From Tubiluchus corallicola (Eukaryota > Priapulida > Priapulimorpha > Priapulimorphida > Tubiluchidae): DNA of 64,000 nucleotides. The stretch lies in assembly GCA_030141605.1 (NCBI GenBank), contig JAQGDQ010000359.1:175242-239241 (forward strand). The letters run 5' to 3'. The stretch's first letter is position 1; every line of letters starts with the position of its first letter. The translations under genes were made by a program, and so were the position numbers. Positions 47,336 through 59,267 of the stretch are shown piece after piece. The notes beneath the pieces were generated by a model. The model did not search any database, was not told the origin of the DNA, and worked only from the letters and a program-made list of their open reading frames with translations.

Positions 47336-47690
47336 ATTGGCAAGGTAAAAATTGCACAGGAAAAAATTGCACATTAAAAATGGCACAAATGGAAAAGTTG
47401 GTAAAAATCGCGCATGTAACAATGGCGCAGCAACAATGGCACAGGAACAATGGCAGAAATGGAAAAGTTGGTAAAAAGCGCGCCGGTGACAATGGCACAG
47501 GAACAACGGCATACGAAAAATGGCAAGGTAAAATGGCAAGGTAAAAATGGCGCAGGAAAAAAATGCACAGAATAATAGCACAGGAAAAATGACACAGTAA
47601 AATATACCACACGAAAAAATGGCACAAATAGGAAAGTAGGTAAAATGGCACACGGAAAAAAATGGCACAGAAAAAATTGCACACTTAGTA
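47336..47690. repeat. Degenerate AATGGCACAGGAAAA array (left arm)
   Basis: Short units of the type AAAAATGGCACAGG and TGGCAAGGTAAAA repeat irregularly with a roughly 20-40-bp period. The array is the reverse complement in type of the one at 48822-49318. Frames through it look open but are low-complexity. Confidence 0.8.
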
Positions 47691-47700
47691 AAATATGAGT

Positions 47701-47723
47701 TTAGGGTTAGGGTTGGGGGGGGG
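47701..47723 (+). repeat. Two telomere-like TTAGGG units and a G-run
   Basis: TTAGGGTTAGGGTT is followed by nine G. It is short, and sits directly beside the degenerate array. It may be a chance match or an interstitial telomere scar. Confidence 0.5.
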
Positions 47724-47789
47724 ATAATTATTCTAGTTATTTTTACCTCTGCCAATGAAGTCATGCTTCAACACAGTTTGTTTGTTTAG

Positions 47790-48310
47790 TTAGTGAGTGG
47801 CGCACCCTGGTGGGTGAGTCAGCGACATTTTACCAATTGGTAAAAACATTTTAAATAATTAAAAATTTTCTTTTCTAGTTACATAAGTCTTTCCAGGAGG
47901 TAATCAAAATGCTAAGTAATATAGATTTGCATGGAAAGTTTTTTGGGACATAATTTAACATTTCCTTTTCTTCCCCTGATTTACGTTTGCGTAGTGACGT
48001 CATGTAATTACGACAACAGTATTGCGGGAGATTTAAAATGAAAACAAACAAAAATTCCTTGCAACGCGAGTACGATATACGGATAGAATTGCTGCAAAAT
48101 AATATAATTTTTTAAGGTGATTTTTCTGAAACCAGTTCAGGAACCCCTTTTCTTGTCCTTTAATCTTTACTGGATTTGGATGCCTTTGTGTGCAATAGCA
48201 GTAAGAGTGTTACGCAAAAATTACCCAACAGATTTCCACGAAACTTTGTGGAGAAAGCGAGTATTGGCTGCCAAAATTGACGTTTTTTCGACAATAAAGC
48301 ACTTCGTGGA
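47790..48310 (+). repeat. Dispersed repeat, copy 1 of about 500 bp
   Basis: Homologous along most of its length to 56420-56935, for example through TTTACGTTTGCG..GTGACGTC, CAGTATTGCGGGAG and the palindromic TTTCCACGAAACTTTGTGGA. Neither copy has transposon termini I can identify. Both keep an open frame around LSFNLYWIW...NYPTDFHETLW...VLAAKIDV. Confidence 0.8.
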
Positions 48311-48821
48311 GGTCTACGAAGGGGTGTTTAGTATTATCTGGACTATGACAAACAACTACGAGTTAGTTCCGGGTTCCATTTCGAGAAATTCTTGCTTGAA
48401 AATCTGTGTCCCGCCGTCTACACCCTTTGCTTATTAATGTGTGTAGCCTAGTAAGCTGACTTTTATGTAAATACGTATATATGTCAACCTGCTACAATTG
48501 CCAAAATTAATGGTTAAAAAGGGTAGAGAAACGAGATGTGTTTACAAGTATAAACACCAATTATAAACATTATTGATCACAATTCTATTTAATGAACAAA
48601 ATATTATTTAGTCTTTAGCTGTTGTATATAATGCTAGTACAGGTACATTTTGTGTGTTTGCTTGTTTATCTTTCTTTTACATTTTTTTAATCAAAAGAAT
48701 AAGACGAATAAGTTTAGGATTGTTCGGCTTTAGCAGAAATCTGCTTTCTACTGAGCGCATTCTAGTTTTATTAAGGAAATCAATTGCATCAAAATAACAT
48801 ATTAGCCATTTTTCTAATTTT

Positions 48822-49318
48822 CTTTTTGTGCCATTTTTCCTGTACCATTTTTACCTGTGCCATTTTACCATGCCATTTTCCTTGTGCCATTTTTACCTGT
48901 GCCAATTTACCTTGCCATTTTTCCTGTTCCATTTTTACCTGTGCCATTTTACCATGCCATTTTCCTTATGCCATTTTTACCTGTGCAATTTTACCATGCC
49001 ATTTTTCCTGTACCATTTTTACCTGTGCCAATTTACCTTGCCATTTTTCCTGTAGCATTTGCACCTGTGCGATTTTACCTTGTCATTTTTCCTGTACCAT
49101 TTTTACCTGTGCCAATTTACCTTGCCATTTTTCCTGTAGCATTTTTACCTGTGCCATTTTACCATGCCATTTTTCCTGTAGCATTTTACCTGTGCCAATT
49201 TACCATGCCATTTTTCCTGTAGCATTTTTACATGTGCCATTTTACCATGCCATTTTTCCTGTAGCATTTTTATCTGTGCCATTTTACCATGCAATTTTCC
49301 TTGTGCCATTTTTACCGC
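48822..49318. repeat. Degenerate CCATTTTTCCTGT array (right arm)
   Basis: Irregular tandem units alternate GCCATTTTTCCTGT and CCATTTTTACCTGTGCC. It is the opposite-strand counterpart of the array at 47336-47690, about 1.1 kb away. Confidence 0.85.
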
Positions 49319-50041
49319 GCACCATAACCAACAATTAACTTTTCTCAGGATGCTGACTTACCAGCAACCTTACTCTTCCGTTTGTCAAACCTTAATTGGG
49401 AATTTTCAGGAGTGTTTGCAAAACTGGTTGAAAAGTTTAGGATGACATGCGTCCCGAACAAAAAAAAACAGCACAAGGTTGTCACTGTTACCATCGTCTG
49501 CGAAGTGTGTATTTTGCATAACGTGACTCACTGCACGACAGAATTTAGGAACTAGAGTATAGAAAATGACTTTCAGTTGTCCGATAAAATCGCATGTGTG
49601 TCAAAACTCGACTGAGAAGATTACCAGAAGAACACTTTGCAGCATTCTGTTGCTGATCTTTTCGCAGCAATTTGCTTCGACAAGAGTTGTGAGTGTGTCA
49701 CTGAACGAAAAAGAGGTTTTGATGGGTTGATGCATGTAGAAATAACACTAAAATTTCGACACAGACGTATTGCATTGCACTGCACGTATGTAATCACTTA
49801 TTTATGTCATTTCGCGGAATTGTTTGTGAATGCTAACGACATTTTAGTAAGGTTTGAAATGTTTTATCAATGTCAAACAGCTTGACAAAGGAAAACACGT
49901 TCGCTTGAAGCCAAACAAAGTAAATTTGCGTAAAAGGGTTGATCCGGAAAAAATGGTAAAAATATGTAAACTGATATTTGCTTCGTTTGTAGTTGCGTGC
50001 GCGTTGTACATGTAATCTCATCGGTCGTAATGACAACAAAA
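49319..50041. other. Non-coding spacer
   Basis: No gene or repeat family recognised. Confidence 0.45.
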
Positions 50042-50181
50042 ACATTACTACTACTGCTGTTACTGCTGCTGCTGCTGTTGTGGTGTTGCTGCTGCTGCTG
50101 CTGCTGCTGTTGCTGCTGTTGTGTGTGTGTGTGTGTGCGTGTGCGTGCGTGCGCGTGCGTGTGCGTGTGTGTGTGTGTGTC
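50042..50181. repeat. Compound (CTG)n-(GT)n microsatellite
   Basis: A CTG/CTA trinucleotide run of about 80 bp passes directly into a GT/GC dinucleotide run of about 60 bp. Open frames here are repeat artefacts. Confidence 0.95.
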
Positions 50182-51246
50182 CAATAAGATTTCCTTAACG
50201 TACTGATAGCTTTGTACTTGAACTAAAACAGTAGCAGAAATTTCTTACCAACGTCATGGGAGCTTAGATAGTCTGCAAGGAGAAACATGAACTGCTCTTG
50301 TCCAAAAAATAATTTGATAGCCGAATCCTAGCTGACTTTCATTTTAGATTATTAAACCAGTTTTATCTCAAATTTTACGAAAGTTGTAGAGACAGTTTTG
50401 CAATTAAAAATAGTACTAAAATAGTAATAATAAGTATTGCTGAAAGGATTCATTACATGTCCTGTAACTAGCACAACATTGCCTGATTAGTTCTAACTGC
50501 GCGCTAAAACGCAGAATTATTAATCTCCCTATGAGCTTGGGTTTTCATAGCATCAATTGTCTGCGCTTGTACAAGTTAAATGCTTTAAGTACTGTCAATC
50601 GAGCTAAGCCGACATGAGCGTATCGATCCAGAACATCTCAAAGACGATTAACTGGATTGATCCCGACTCTAGTTAGTTCAGCTCTGGAATTAACAAGCTC
50701 TCGCTCGTCTGGGTTTGTGTACACAGGCGAAATTGTTCAACAACCATTTCCAAATAGAGAAACAAATGTTTGTACACTTATTAAAACGTGCTGCCGTGTC
50801 TTTGCATCGGTGAATTTATTGTGTGTTTCGCCTTTGTTAAATTTTTAGCAGAAATTTTTAGTTTTTAATAAATAAGAAAGGAAAGTTTAAAGATAGAAAC
50901 TTATTTAGATATTTACTGTTTTGCCGGTAGAGGACGTTAAAAGATATGTCTTACGTACGCGATGCTCTTATGTAGTACTAGTCTACTGCTCCGAGTAGCT
51001 GCTTCAGTCAGCAATTAATTTGCTCGTACGTAAAGCCTAACATATTTCACACTAGAAGGAGAGAGAAAGGGCGTGTTTTTAATTAATTATCATCCTCTTT
51101 TAAAAGCAGTGATGTAGTTAATCAACTTAGCAGACGACGTGTTAACTATTTAACATAACAGTTACTGAAAAGCGTTGAATCATTTTCGAAAAGAACTCAT
51201 TTTGCTCCATAAAGTTAATAGTGTTTATTGTTTATAAACGTCGCTT
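50182..51246. other. Non-coding spacer
   Basis: No gene or repeat family recognised. Confidence 0.45.
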
Positions 51247-51965
51247 TAGACGCTGTTGTTTTTCACGTGTCTTGTCCATTGTTATTCACGTGTCTTGTCC
51301 ATTGTTTTTCACGTGTCTTGTCCGTTGATTTTCACATGTCTTGTCCGTTGATTTTCACGTGTCTTGTCCGCTGTTTTTCACGTGTCTTGTCCGTTGTTTT
51401 TCACGTGTCTTATCCGTTGTTTTTCACGTGTCTTGTCCGTTGTTTTTCACGTGTCTTGTCCGTTGTTTTTCACGTGTCTTATCCGTTGTTTTTCACGTGT
51501 CTTGTCCGTTGTTTTTCACGTGTCTTATCCGTTGTTTTTCACGTGTCTTGTCCGCTGTTTTTCACGTGTCTTGTCCGTTGTTTTTCACATGTCTTGTCCG
51601 TTGTTTTTCACGTGTCTTGTCCATTGTTTTTCACGTGTCTTGTCGGTTGTTTTTCACGTGTCTTGTCGGTTGTTTTTCACGTGTCTTGTCCGTTGTTTTT
51701 TACGTGTCTTGTCCGTTGTTTTTCACGTGTCTTGTCCATTGTTTTTCACGTGTCTTGTCCGTTGTTTTTTACGTGTCTTGTCCGTTGTTTTTCACGTGTC
51801 TTGTCCATTGTTTTTCACGTGTCTTGTCCGTTCTTTTTTACGTGTCTTGTCCGTTGTTTTTCACGTGTCTTGTCCGTTGTTTTTCACGTGTCTTGTCCGT
51901 TGTTTTTCACATGTCTTGTCCGTTGTTTTTCACGTGTCTTGTCCGTTGGTTTTCACGTGTCTTTT
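51247..51965. repeat. 23-bp tandem array, about 31 units, each with an E-box
   Basis: The unit is CACGTGTCTTGTCCG followed by TTGTTTTT, with an exact 23-bp period. Most units contain the palindromic E-box CACGTG; a minority read CACATG or TACGTG. All three forward frames are open because 23 is not divisible by three and the unit lacks stops, which gives the same VFHVSCPLFFTCLVRCFSRVLS-like string in every frame, so it is not a protein. Confidence 0.95.
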
Positions 51966-53703
<1,738 letters not shown>

Positions 53704-53824
53704 GGAGATCTGGAGTTGGAAAATTTCGTTCATGAAGACAGTTCAAAATGCGGTCTGCGCTCCTGTGCATTTAACGAGGATTGTTGCGGGGATGACCTCT
53801 GTGTAGATGTGCCAGGAAGAGAAG
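53704..53824 (+). CDS. Single cysteine-rich exon of an unrecognised secreted-type protein
   Basis: A 121-bp plus-strand exon lies between a long pyrimidine tract ending CCATTTCAG and a perfect GTGAGT donor. It reads GDLELENFVHEDSS, then CGLRSCAFNEDCCGDDLC, then VDVPGREG. The spacing C-x4-C-x5-CC-x4-C with an acidic EDCC is typical of small disulfide-knotted secreted domains (Dickkopf/prokineticin-like or peptide-precursor folds). I cannot assign the family. The exon ends one base into a codon. No partner exon or signal-peptide exon was found within reach. Confidence 0.65.
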
Positions 53825-55145
53825 GTGAGTAATAGTGGGAGGCGCTTGAGAAGATGAGTACTAATGGGAGAGGGGGGCATGTTTTGTAGGGTGACTGTGA
53901 CAATATAGGAAAATATAGGCGCTTCTACAATAAACAGTACAGATAAAATTTGCTGAAGTGCTGAAATATGCTAATCAATTTCAATCATTTTCAAATAATT
54001 AATGTGGTTGTGTTAATTAATTTAGTAAGTGATTGTACTGCAAGAATTACTGCAAATGTACACGGTTAAATTGCAGTCAGAAGCAGGAGCAACGCGCAGG
54101 GCCTATTTCAGGGGGGTATACTTCCCCGGGGCCTCACCCTCCAGGGGGGCCTCACGCCGAGGTAATTTTTTTTGCTTCATGCAAACATACTGCGTCCTCT
54201 CCCCCTCTCTCTCTCTGTTGCGTTGCCGCACGCACCCCCTCCCCCCTCCCCCCCCCCCCCCCCGAGGGGCCTCACACGCCCCACTTCCCCGAGCGTCGCT
54301 TAGGCTGAGGCCCTGGCAACGTGGCATATTGTGAAAAACACACTCAAATTCATCAGGTTGGCTCAAATTTGGTTCAAAACGAACTTGCACTTCCGCTTTG
54401 AGACATCATAATATTGCAAAAATTCCAATTTCTTTTGACTTAATTTTCAACTTTGATAATGACATTTGTGTCATGCAAATAAAAAGCATGCATGTTGATT
54501 CCTAAAGTCCGGCTCTTTCTTGTATAAGAAATACTTACGTTATTCCAAGTTTTCTACCGTATAACTTGCTTTTTGCGCATTCCAAAGTGTCTATATCAGC
54601 TTTTTCTGGAACACCCTGTAGAAACAGTCAAATGTGGCATACGAACTGACAAACGAATCGAAAAGCATCAATAGTCTGGTCCATTGTGGGACAGACAAAT
54701 GCGACCTAAGTCATCTTACAAAATAGTTGGTAATTGTACACTCCCAGTTGGAAACACACAAATATTCGATTGATACAGACAATGTTGTCTCTGCTTTTAA
54801 ATATCTCACTTGACATGCGATATCTCTAATAATTCATGCTGCATCTAGAATGAACAACATCACATTTAGCCGATTCATAGTCATACCCTTGATTCCTTGT
54901 CGAGGCTTATAGAAAATGCCCTCCTTTTACGTTCCGAGTAGCACTTCTACCATTGGTCATTGATGGTTAAATTTAACAAAAAAATTTGACCTTTGCGAGG
55001 AGGGAAATGGGCGCCCCCCTCTGATATCAAGGTAAGCACTTGTTTCAAACAGACAACGCAGGCAGGCAAAAACTAATGCTTCAGACACACGGATTAATCA
55101 GAACTCTTAAATGCTTTTATTAAAACTTTATAAATTGAAAATCAT
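53825..55145. other. Non-coding, with a GC-rich insertion
   Basis: Mostly unremarkable. From about 54095 to 54320 the composition changes to C/G-rich (GGGGGCCTCACG-type words and a C-run near 54245-54262), unlike its AT-rich surroundings. No gene recognised. Confidence 0.5.
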
Positions 55146-55198
55146 TGGAAATCAGTTGGGATTTTCCCGCACAGGTTCGAATCCTGTCGACTGCGCCA
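55146..55198 (+). other. tRNA-Ser 3' half with CCA, joined to an LTR
   Basis: The sequence matches the 3' half of a eukaryotic tRNA-Ser. It runs from the anticodon loop (TGGAAATC), through the long variable arm (GGGA-TTT-TCCC), the T arm (ACAGG-TTCGAAT-CCTGT) and the acceptor strand CGACTGCG, to a genomic CCA at 55196-55198. Both stems pair perfectly. There is no 5' half or A-box upstream, so it is not a tRNA gene. Five bases separate it from the LTR at 55204-55526, on the side where the minus-strand LTR's primer-binding site must be. Confidence 0.8.
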
Positions 55199-55203
55199 AA
55201 ATT

Positions 55204-55526
55204 TGTAGTGTTTTGTTTCTCTCGGAAGGCTCGTTGACAAAACCAGAAAACACGTCGTCAAACTAAACTAGTTTATTATGCGAGAATTCTACAACACAAA
55301 AGTATGAAGGAACGCGAAATGTTTACAGTAAATGTGATAATCTGGAAACGTGAAAGCAAGAAAGCGTATCTGAGAATCTGAGAATACAAGAGAATAAACT
55401 ACAGCGGCCAGCTCCACCTTATATATCAGTGCAAAGGAACAATCTAGAAATAGAAAGTTCTAGAAACTTCTACAAGGTAAGAAGATTGTTCTACTATAGT
55501 ACAGAATATTCCAGATCTCCACAACA
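55204..55526 (-). mobile_element. LTR of the tRNA-Ser-primed family, minus strand
   Basis: On the minus strand it starts TGTTGTGGAGATC and ends CACTACA. It contains ATATATAAGG (TATA) and AATAAA, and is homologous to 21486-21854. Gag or pol sequence was not found beyond the primer site, so only LTR plus primer region survives. Confidence 0.85.
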
Positions 55527-56419
55527 GATACAAAATAACACAATTCTCTTTGTAAAAAATTTAACACAAAACAGTCTGCTAAAAAGTAGTTCCCAACTCC
55601 TCCGCCTTCCTGCCAAATAGTTCCACATTAACAAAAAAGGAAGAAATTTGTTGTTTCCTACGTTCCTCGCGACAAGGCCTCTCTGTTGAAGTTCCACAAG
55701 CCAATATATTAGCGTAGTAAGATCATCATCTCGCTACTGACCCGCATTTTGCTGTACAAAATAATTTAATGTGGACGTGCAGAAACCGAAATTCACACAG
55801 GGGAATCACGTATAACACAGGTCAGCTATGAATTATACATGAATGGCACAGATGATCCAAATTTGGTTAGGGGAATCCAAATCCCGTAAAGATGGTAAAG
55901 ATAATGAATCTGGTCAAGGATTTTGACGCCAGGGCGTAGAGCTCTAAAACTTTGCTTCCTCTTACAACAAACTAAAGCTTTAGTAGGCCATCCCAAAATG
56001 CGAAATTCAAAAATAGACCATACTTTAACAAATTTTTAACTGAGGGGGTGGAACCTTTAGTGGAAAAATAAACGCAAACACCACCCACGCAGAGAAACAT
56101 CTTTCGATTCTTTCGATGATCTAATGCTTCAGTATCTTAGCTAATATACAAGCCTATATTACTGTATTTTGCTTAAATGGTAAGCAAGCACTCTTCATTA
56201 ATAAAGCTTAAAAATTCGTCTTGAAATCACCACTTGCATGCTGACTTATTGCATAAAGAGATTGCATTAGCAGTAACGTTGTATAAAACATGTCAATTTA
56301 AACTGCTGCAATGACCTTTAGACGCAGCCATTTTAACGGTAAATCGTTTGAAACAAGTTTCGACAATCAGAGCATTCGTAGCGCACTGTTCCCTAACTAA
56401 GCATAAGTTTTTGGTGTTC
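55527..56419. other. Non-coding spacer
   Basis: No gene or repeat family recognised. Confidence 0.45.
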
Positions 56420-56935
56420 CAGTGGTGCACACTGGGTATGGCCATGCAGTGACACCTTACAGCGAATATTTTAAATTATTAAGAATTTTCTTTTCCTCTT
56501 ACGTAATTTTTTCAAGCAGGTAATCGAAATGCTAAGTAATGTAGATTTGCATGAAAAGTTTTTTAGGACGTAATTAAACATTTCCTTTTCTTCCCCTGAT
56601 TTACGTTTGCGTGGTGACGTCATGTAATGGCGACTTCGGAACAGTATTGCGGGAGATTTAAAACAAAAACAAACATAAATGCCTTTCAACGCGAGTGCGA
56701 TATGTGCATGAAAATGCTGCAAAGTAATATAATTTTTAAGACGATTTTTCTGCAGCCTACTTCAGGTACCCTTTTCTTGTCCTTTAATCTTTACTGGATT
56801 TGGTTGCCTTTGTGTGCAATAGCAGTAAGCCTGTTGCGCAAAAATTACCCAACAGATTTCCACGAAACTTTGTGGAGAAGGCGGGTATTGGCTGCCAAAA
56901 TTGACGTTTTTTTTTCGCTCGTGGTGTATAAGCTA
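56420..56935 (+). repeat. Dispersed repeat, copy 2 of about 500 bp
   Basis: The partner of 47790-48310, in the same orientation. It diverges at both ends without clear termini or target duplication. Confidence 0.8.
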
Positions 56936-57141
56936 AGTAGAATGGCTTTGTATGAGAAGTTTTTTTGAGATACACTTTAAAATTTTCTTTCTTCGTATGT
57001 GGCAGGTTACCTATGGTTATGGTTATTGGCTAACACGCCGAAACGTTTGATTAAAGAAAGATGTTTCCAATCCTAGGATCTTATAATAAATTATGTTTAA
57101 ATTACAGATGTCTCTTTACGTGTGGTGGATTCACCTTACAC

Positions 57142-57615
57142 CAGGGGTGTGCAAATTATCTGACTAGCCGGGCGAGATTAAACTTTCCCGCAATTCCTGC
57201 GGGCCACAGACACTTTGATCAAGAAGCCAAGTACAGAAAGGCCTAATAACGATTTTTTTTGCAAACGACCTGCGTACATCATTACTACTACACTCAAGAA
57301 ACTAGTTATTAAAATTTATATTACATACCATATATTTCTACTTTCAGGACAGATAGTTGTAATTTCATTACAATGCATATTAGTAATGTGTATCACACAG
57401 TCTGTGTAGTACAGTGACATTAAGCTACAACCGTCTTGTAAGGGTTAATGGCATCTGATCTAGTAGAAAAAACTAACCGCACTATCTTTGGGATCGTGGC
57501 ACGGACTTCAGCTGGATACACTCAATTAATCGCCGGGCCGCACTTTCATTAGGTTGACAAATCTCTTCGTGAGCCGAACAAATTTTCTCGGCGGGCCGCA
57601 ATTTGCACACCCCTG
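57142..57615. mobile_element. hAT-type MITE, second copy, 474 bp
   Basis: It has the same CAGGGGTGTGCAAATT inverted termini as 7860-8360, with a perfect 8-bp duplication CCTTACAC at 57134-57141 and 57616-57623. It is shorter than the other copy through small internal deletions. Confidence 0.93.
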
Positions 57616-57776
57616 CCTTACACGTTCTGTGTGAAAGAAGCGTGTCCATTCTGATTGCTCTATGTTGTGCGTGGATAATGTGTTTGTTTGTCTGTTAAAT
57701 TTTATTAATTGTTTATTAAACTGTTGCACAAGGAGAACCGATTAAACTCGAACATGAAGTAAAACGTCTTGGTCAC

Positions 57777-58995
57777 TGTGACGCCGTGTAATAACTAAAT
57801 CAGGACGTTAAGAAATCAGAGTACTGTATTCAGGGTTCTCGAGCGTTTCCGTCACTTTTATATGCTAAATCTACAGGATAATCATTCATTTGTGTAGGCT
57901 ACGTGAATCCGTGTCACTGATGAAACACTTGTGTGCACGTGCAAATTATTTAATCAGAACGAAAACGGAACTAAAAGCTAATATTTAGATTTAGAATTTA
58001 ATCAGTAAAACAACAATAGCAAATTAAATTGATAACAATTTCGAACAATACCTAATTCCCCCAAAGTAACGTTGGCCGGCTACGCTTCTGTCTCTCATCA
58101 GGCTTCCGGATCTATCAACCACGCTCTTGAGTCTCCAACCATACGGCATCGGCTTTTCATCTCCAGCAGTCAGCCACGTCCTCGCCAGCAACTCTTTGCC
58201 AATGGTCACCAATCCAGCCTCTGCATGGACCACGCTTTAAAACTGCTCCAGCAATCCAGCGGTTGAACTCGTACCTGGTTGCCTCGGGATTGAACTCTCG
58301 CCTGGTTGACTCGGACTTCCAGTAATAAAGCCAGATATCGTCCTTTTGCAGGGTGACAAACAGAACCTTCAGTTCAGACAAACAGACAGACCATTGGTCC
58401 AAGTAGAACTGGTCCACGACTGGTTTTCCACTACTATTCAACGAGAATTTTAGTCCTATTCTGCAGGTAGAAATATGGTTACCAAACACTTGCTTCTTGG
58501 AATGTCAAGACAGTGTCATCACAGCAAACAACGAATAAACAAAAGTAGACAAAACCATTGCCTTTATGACAAATCATCTCACTGCATACGAGTACCATTA
58601 AAGACAGGTTCACACCAAACTTGGTGTTCAGCCATATAAAATAACCTCAGGATGTGGACTAACCAGCAAAACTCCACCACCCTGTAACTTTGACAGTCAG
58701 AACATAACTAGTGTAAAACACGAACTCTGTAGTAAGATCCCAAAACAGGTTGAAGCCATTTGGTATTCGAATTTTCAGGTAACCTAATTACAGGTAAGCA
58801 GAGAAATAAGCGGCCAGAGCCATCTAGTGTCAAAATCTTACAAAAACACACAATGTAATATAAGTTTAAATAAACAGTGCAATAAATCAATCAGGTACTT
58901 AGATCATTATTTATGCGCACGCAACAACATACGAAAGATATATCAAAATAGGTGTTGCGACAATGATGGGTGGTATAACCGATCATCACATAGCA
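57777..58995 (-). repeat. 3' LTR of the Gmr1-like element
   Basis: A 1219-bp LTR: on the minus strand it starts TGCTATGTGATG and ends GGCGTCACA. It is preceded (minus strand) by the polypurine tract AAAAGGAGAGAGA at 58996-59008. It contains a diverged, non-coding long leader. Confidence 0.88.
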
Positions 58996-59267
58996 TCTCT
59001 CTCCTTTTAAAACTCTGAAGGAGTTTTCACAACATAGCGACACCTATATTGAAACGATTGAAGAAAATAAAAGCTAAACAATGATTTGCTAACTAAATGG
59101 GCTATCTTAATTACTCTGAGAAGCAACTTCAATCAATACTGATACAAAATAAATCTACGAATAACACAATAAACGACTTTACTTCTGCCATTTCACTTTT
59201 AAAGGCTTTATGTTGTTTAATTAAAAAAACAATTTCTTCGTATAAAACTATCAAAATTAGGCAAAAT

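Noticed and set aside
46925-49338. Cys/Phe/His-rich frames in the two degenerate arrays
   Set aside because: Low-complexity translation of a tandem repeat on both strands, without conserved start or homology.
55146-55198. A tRNA-Ser gene
   Set aside because: Only the 3' half is present, with a genomic CCA and no A-box or 5' acceptor strand.
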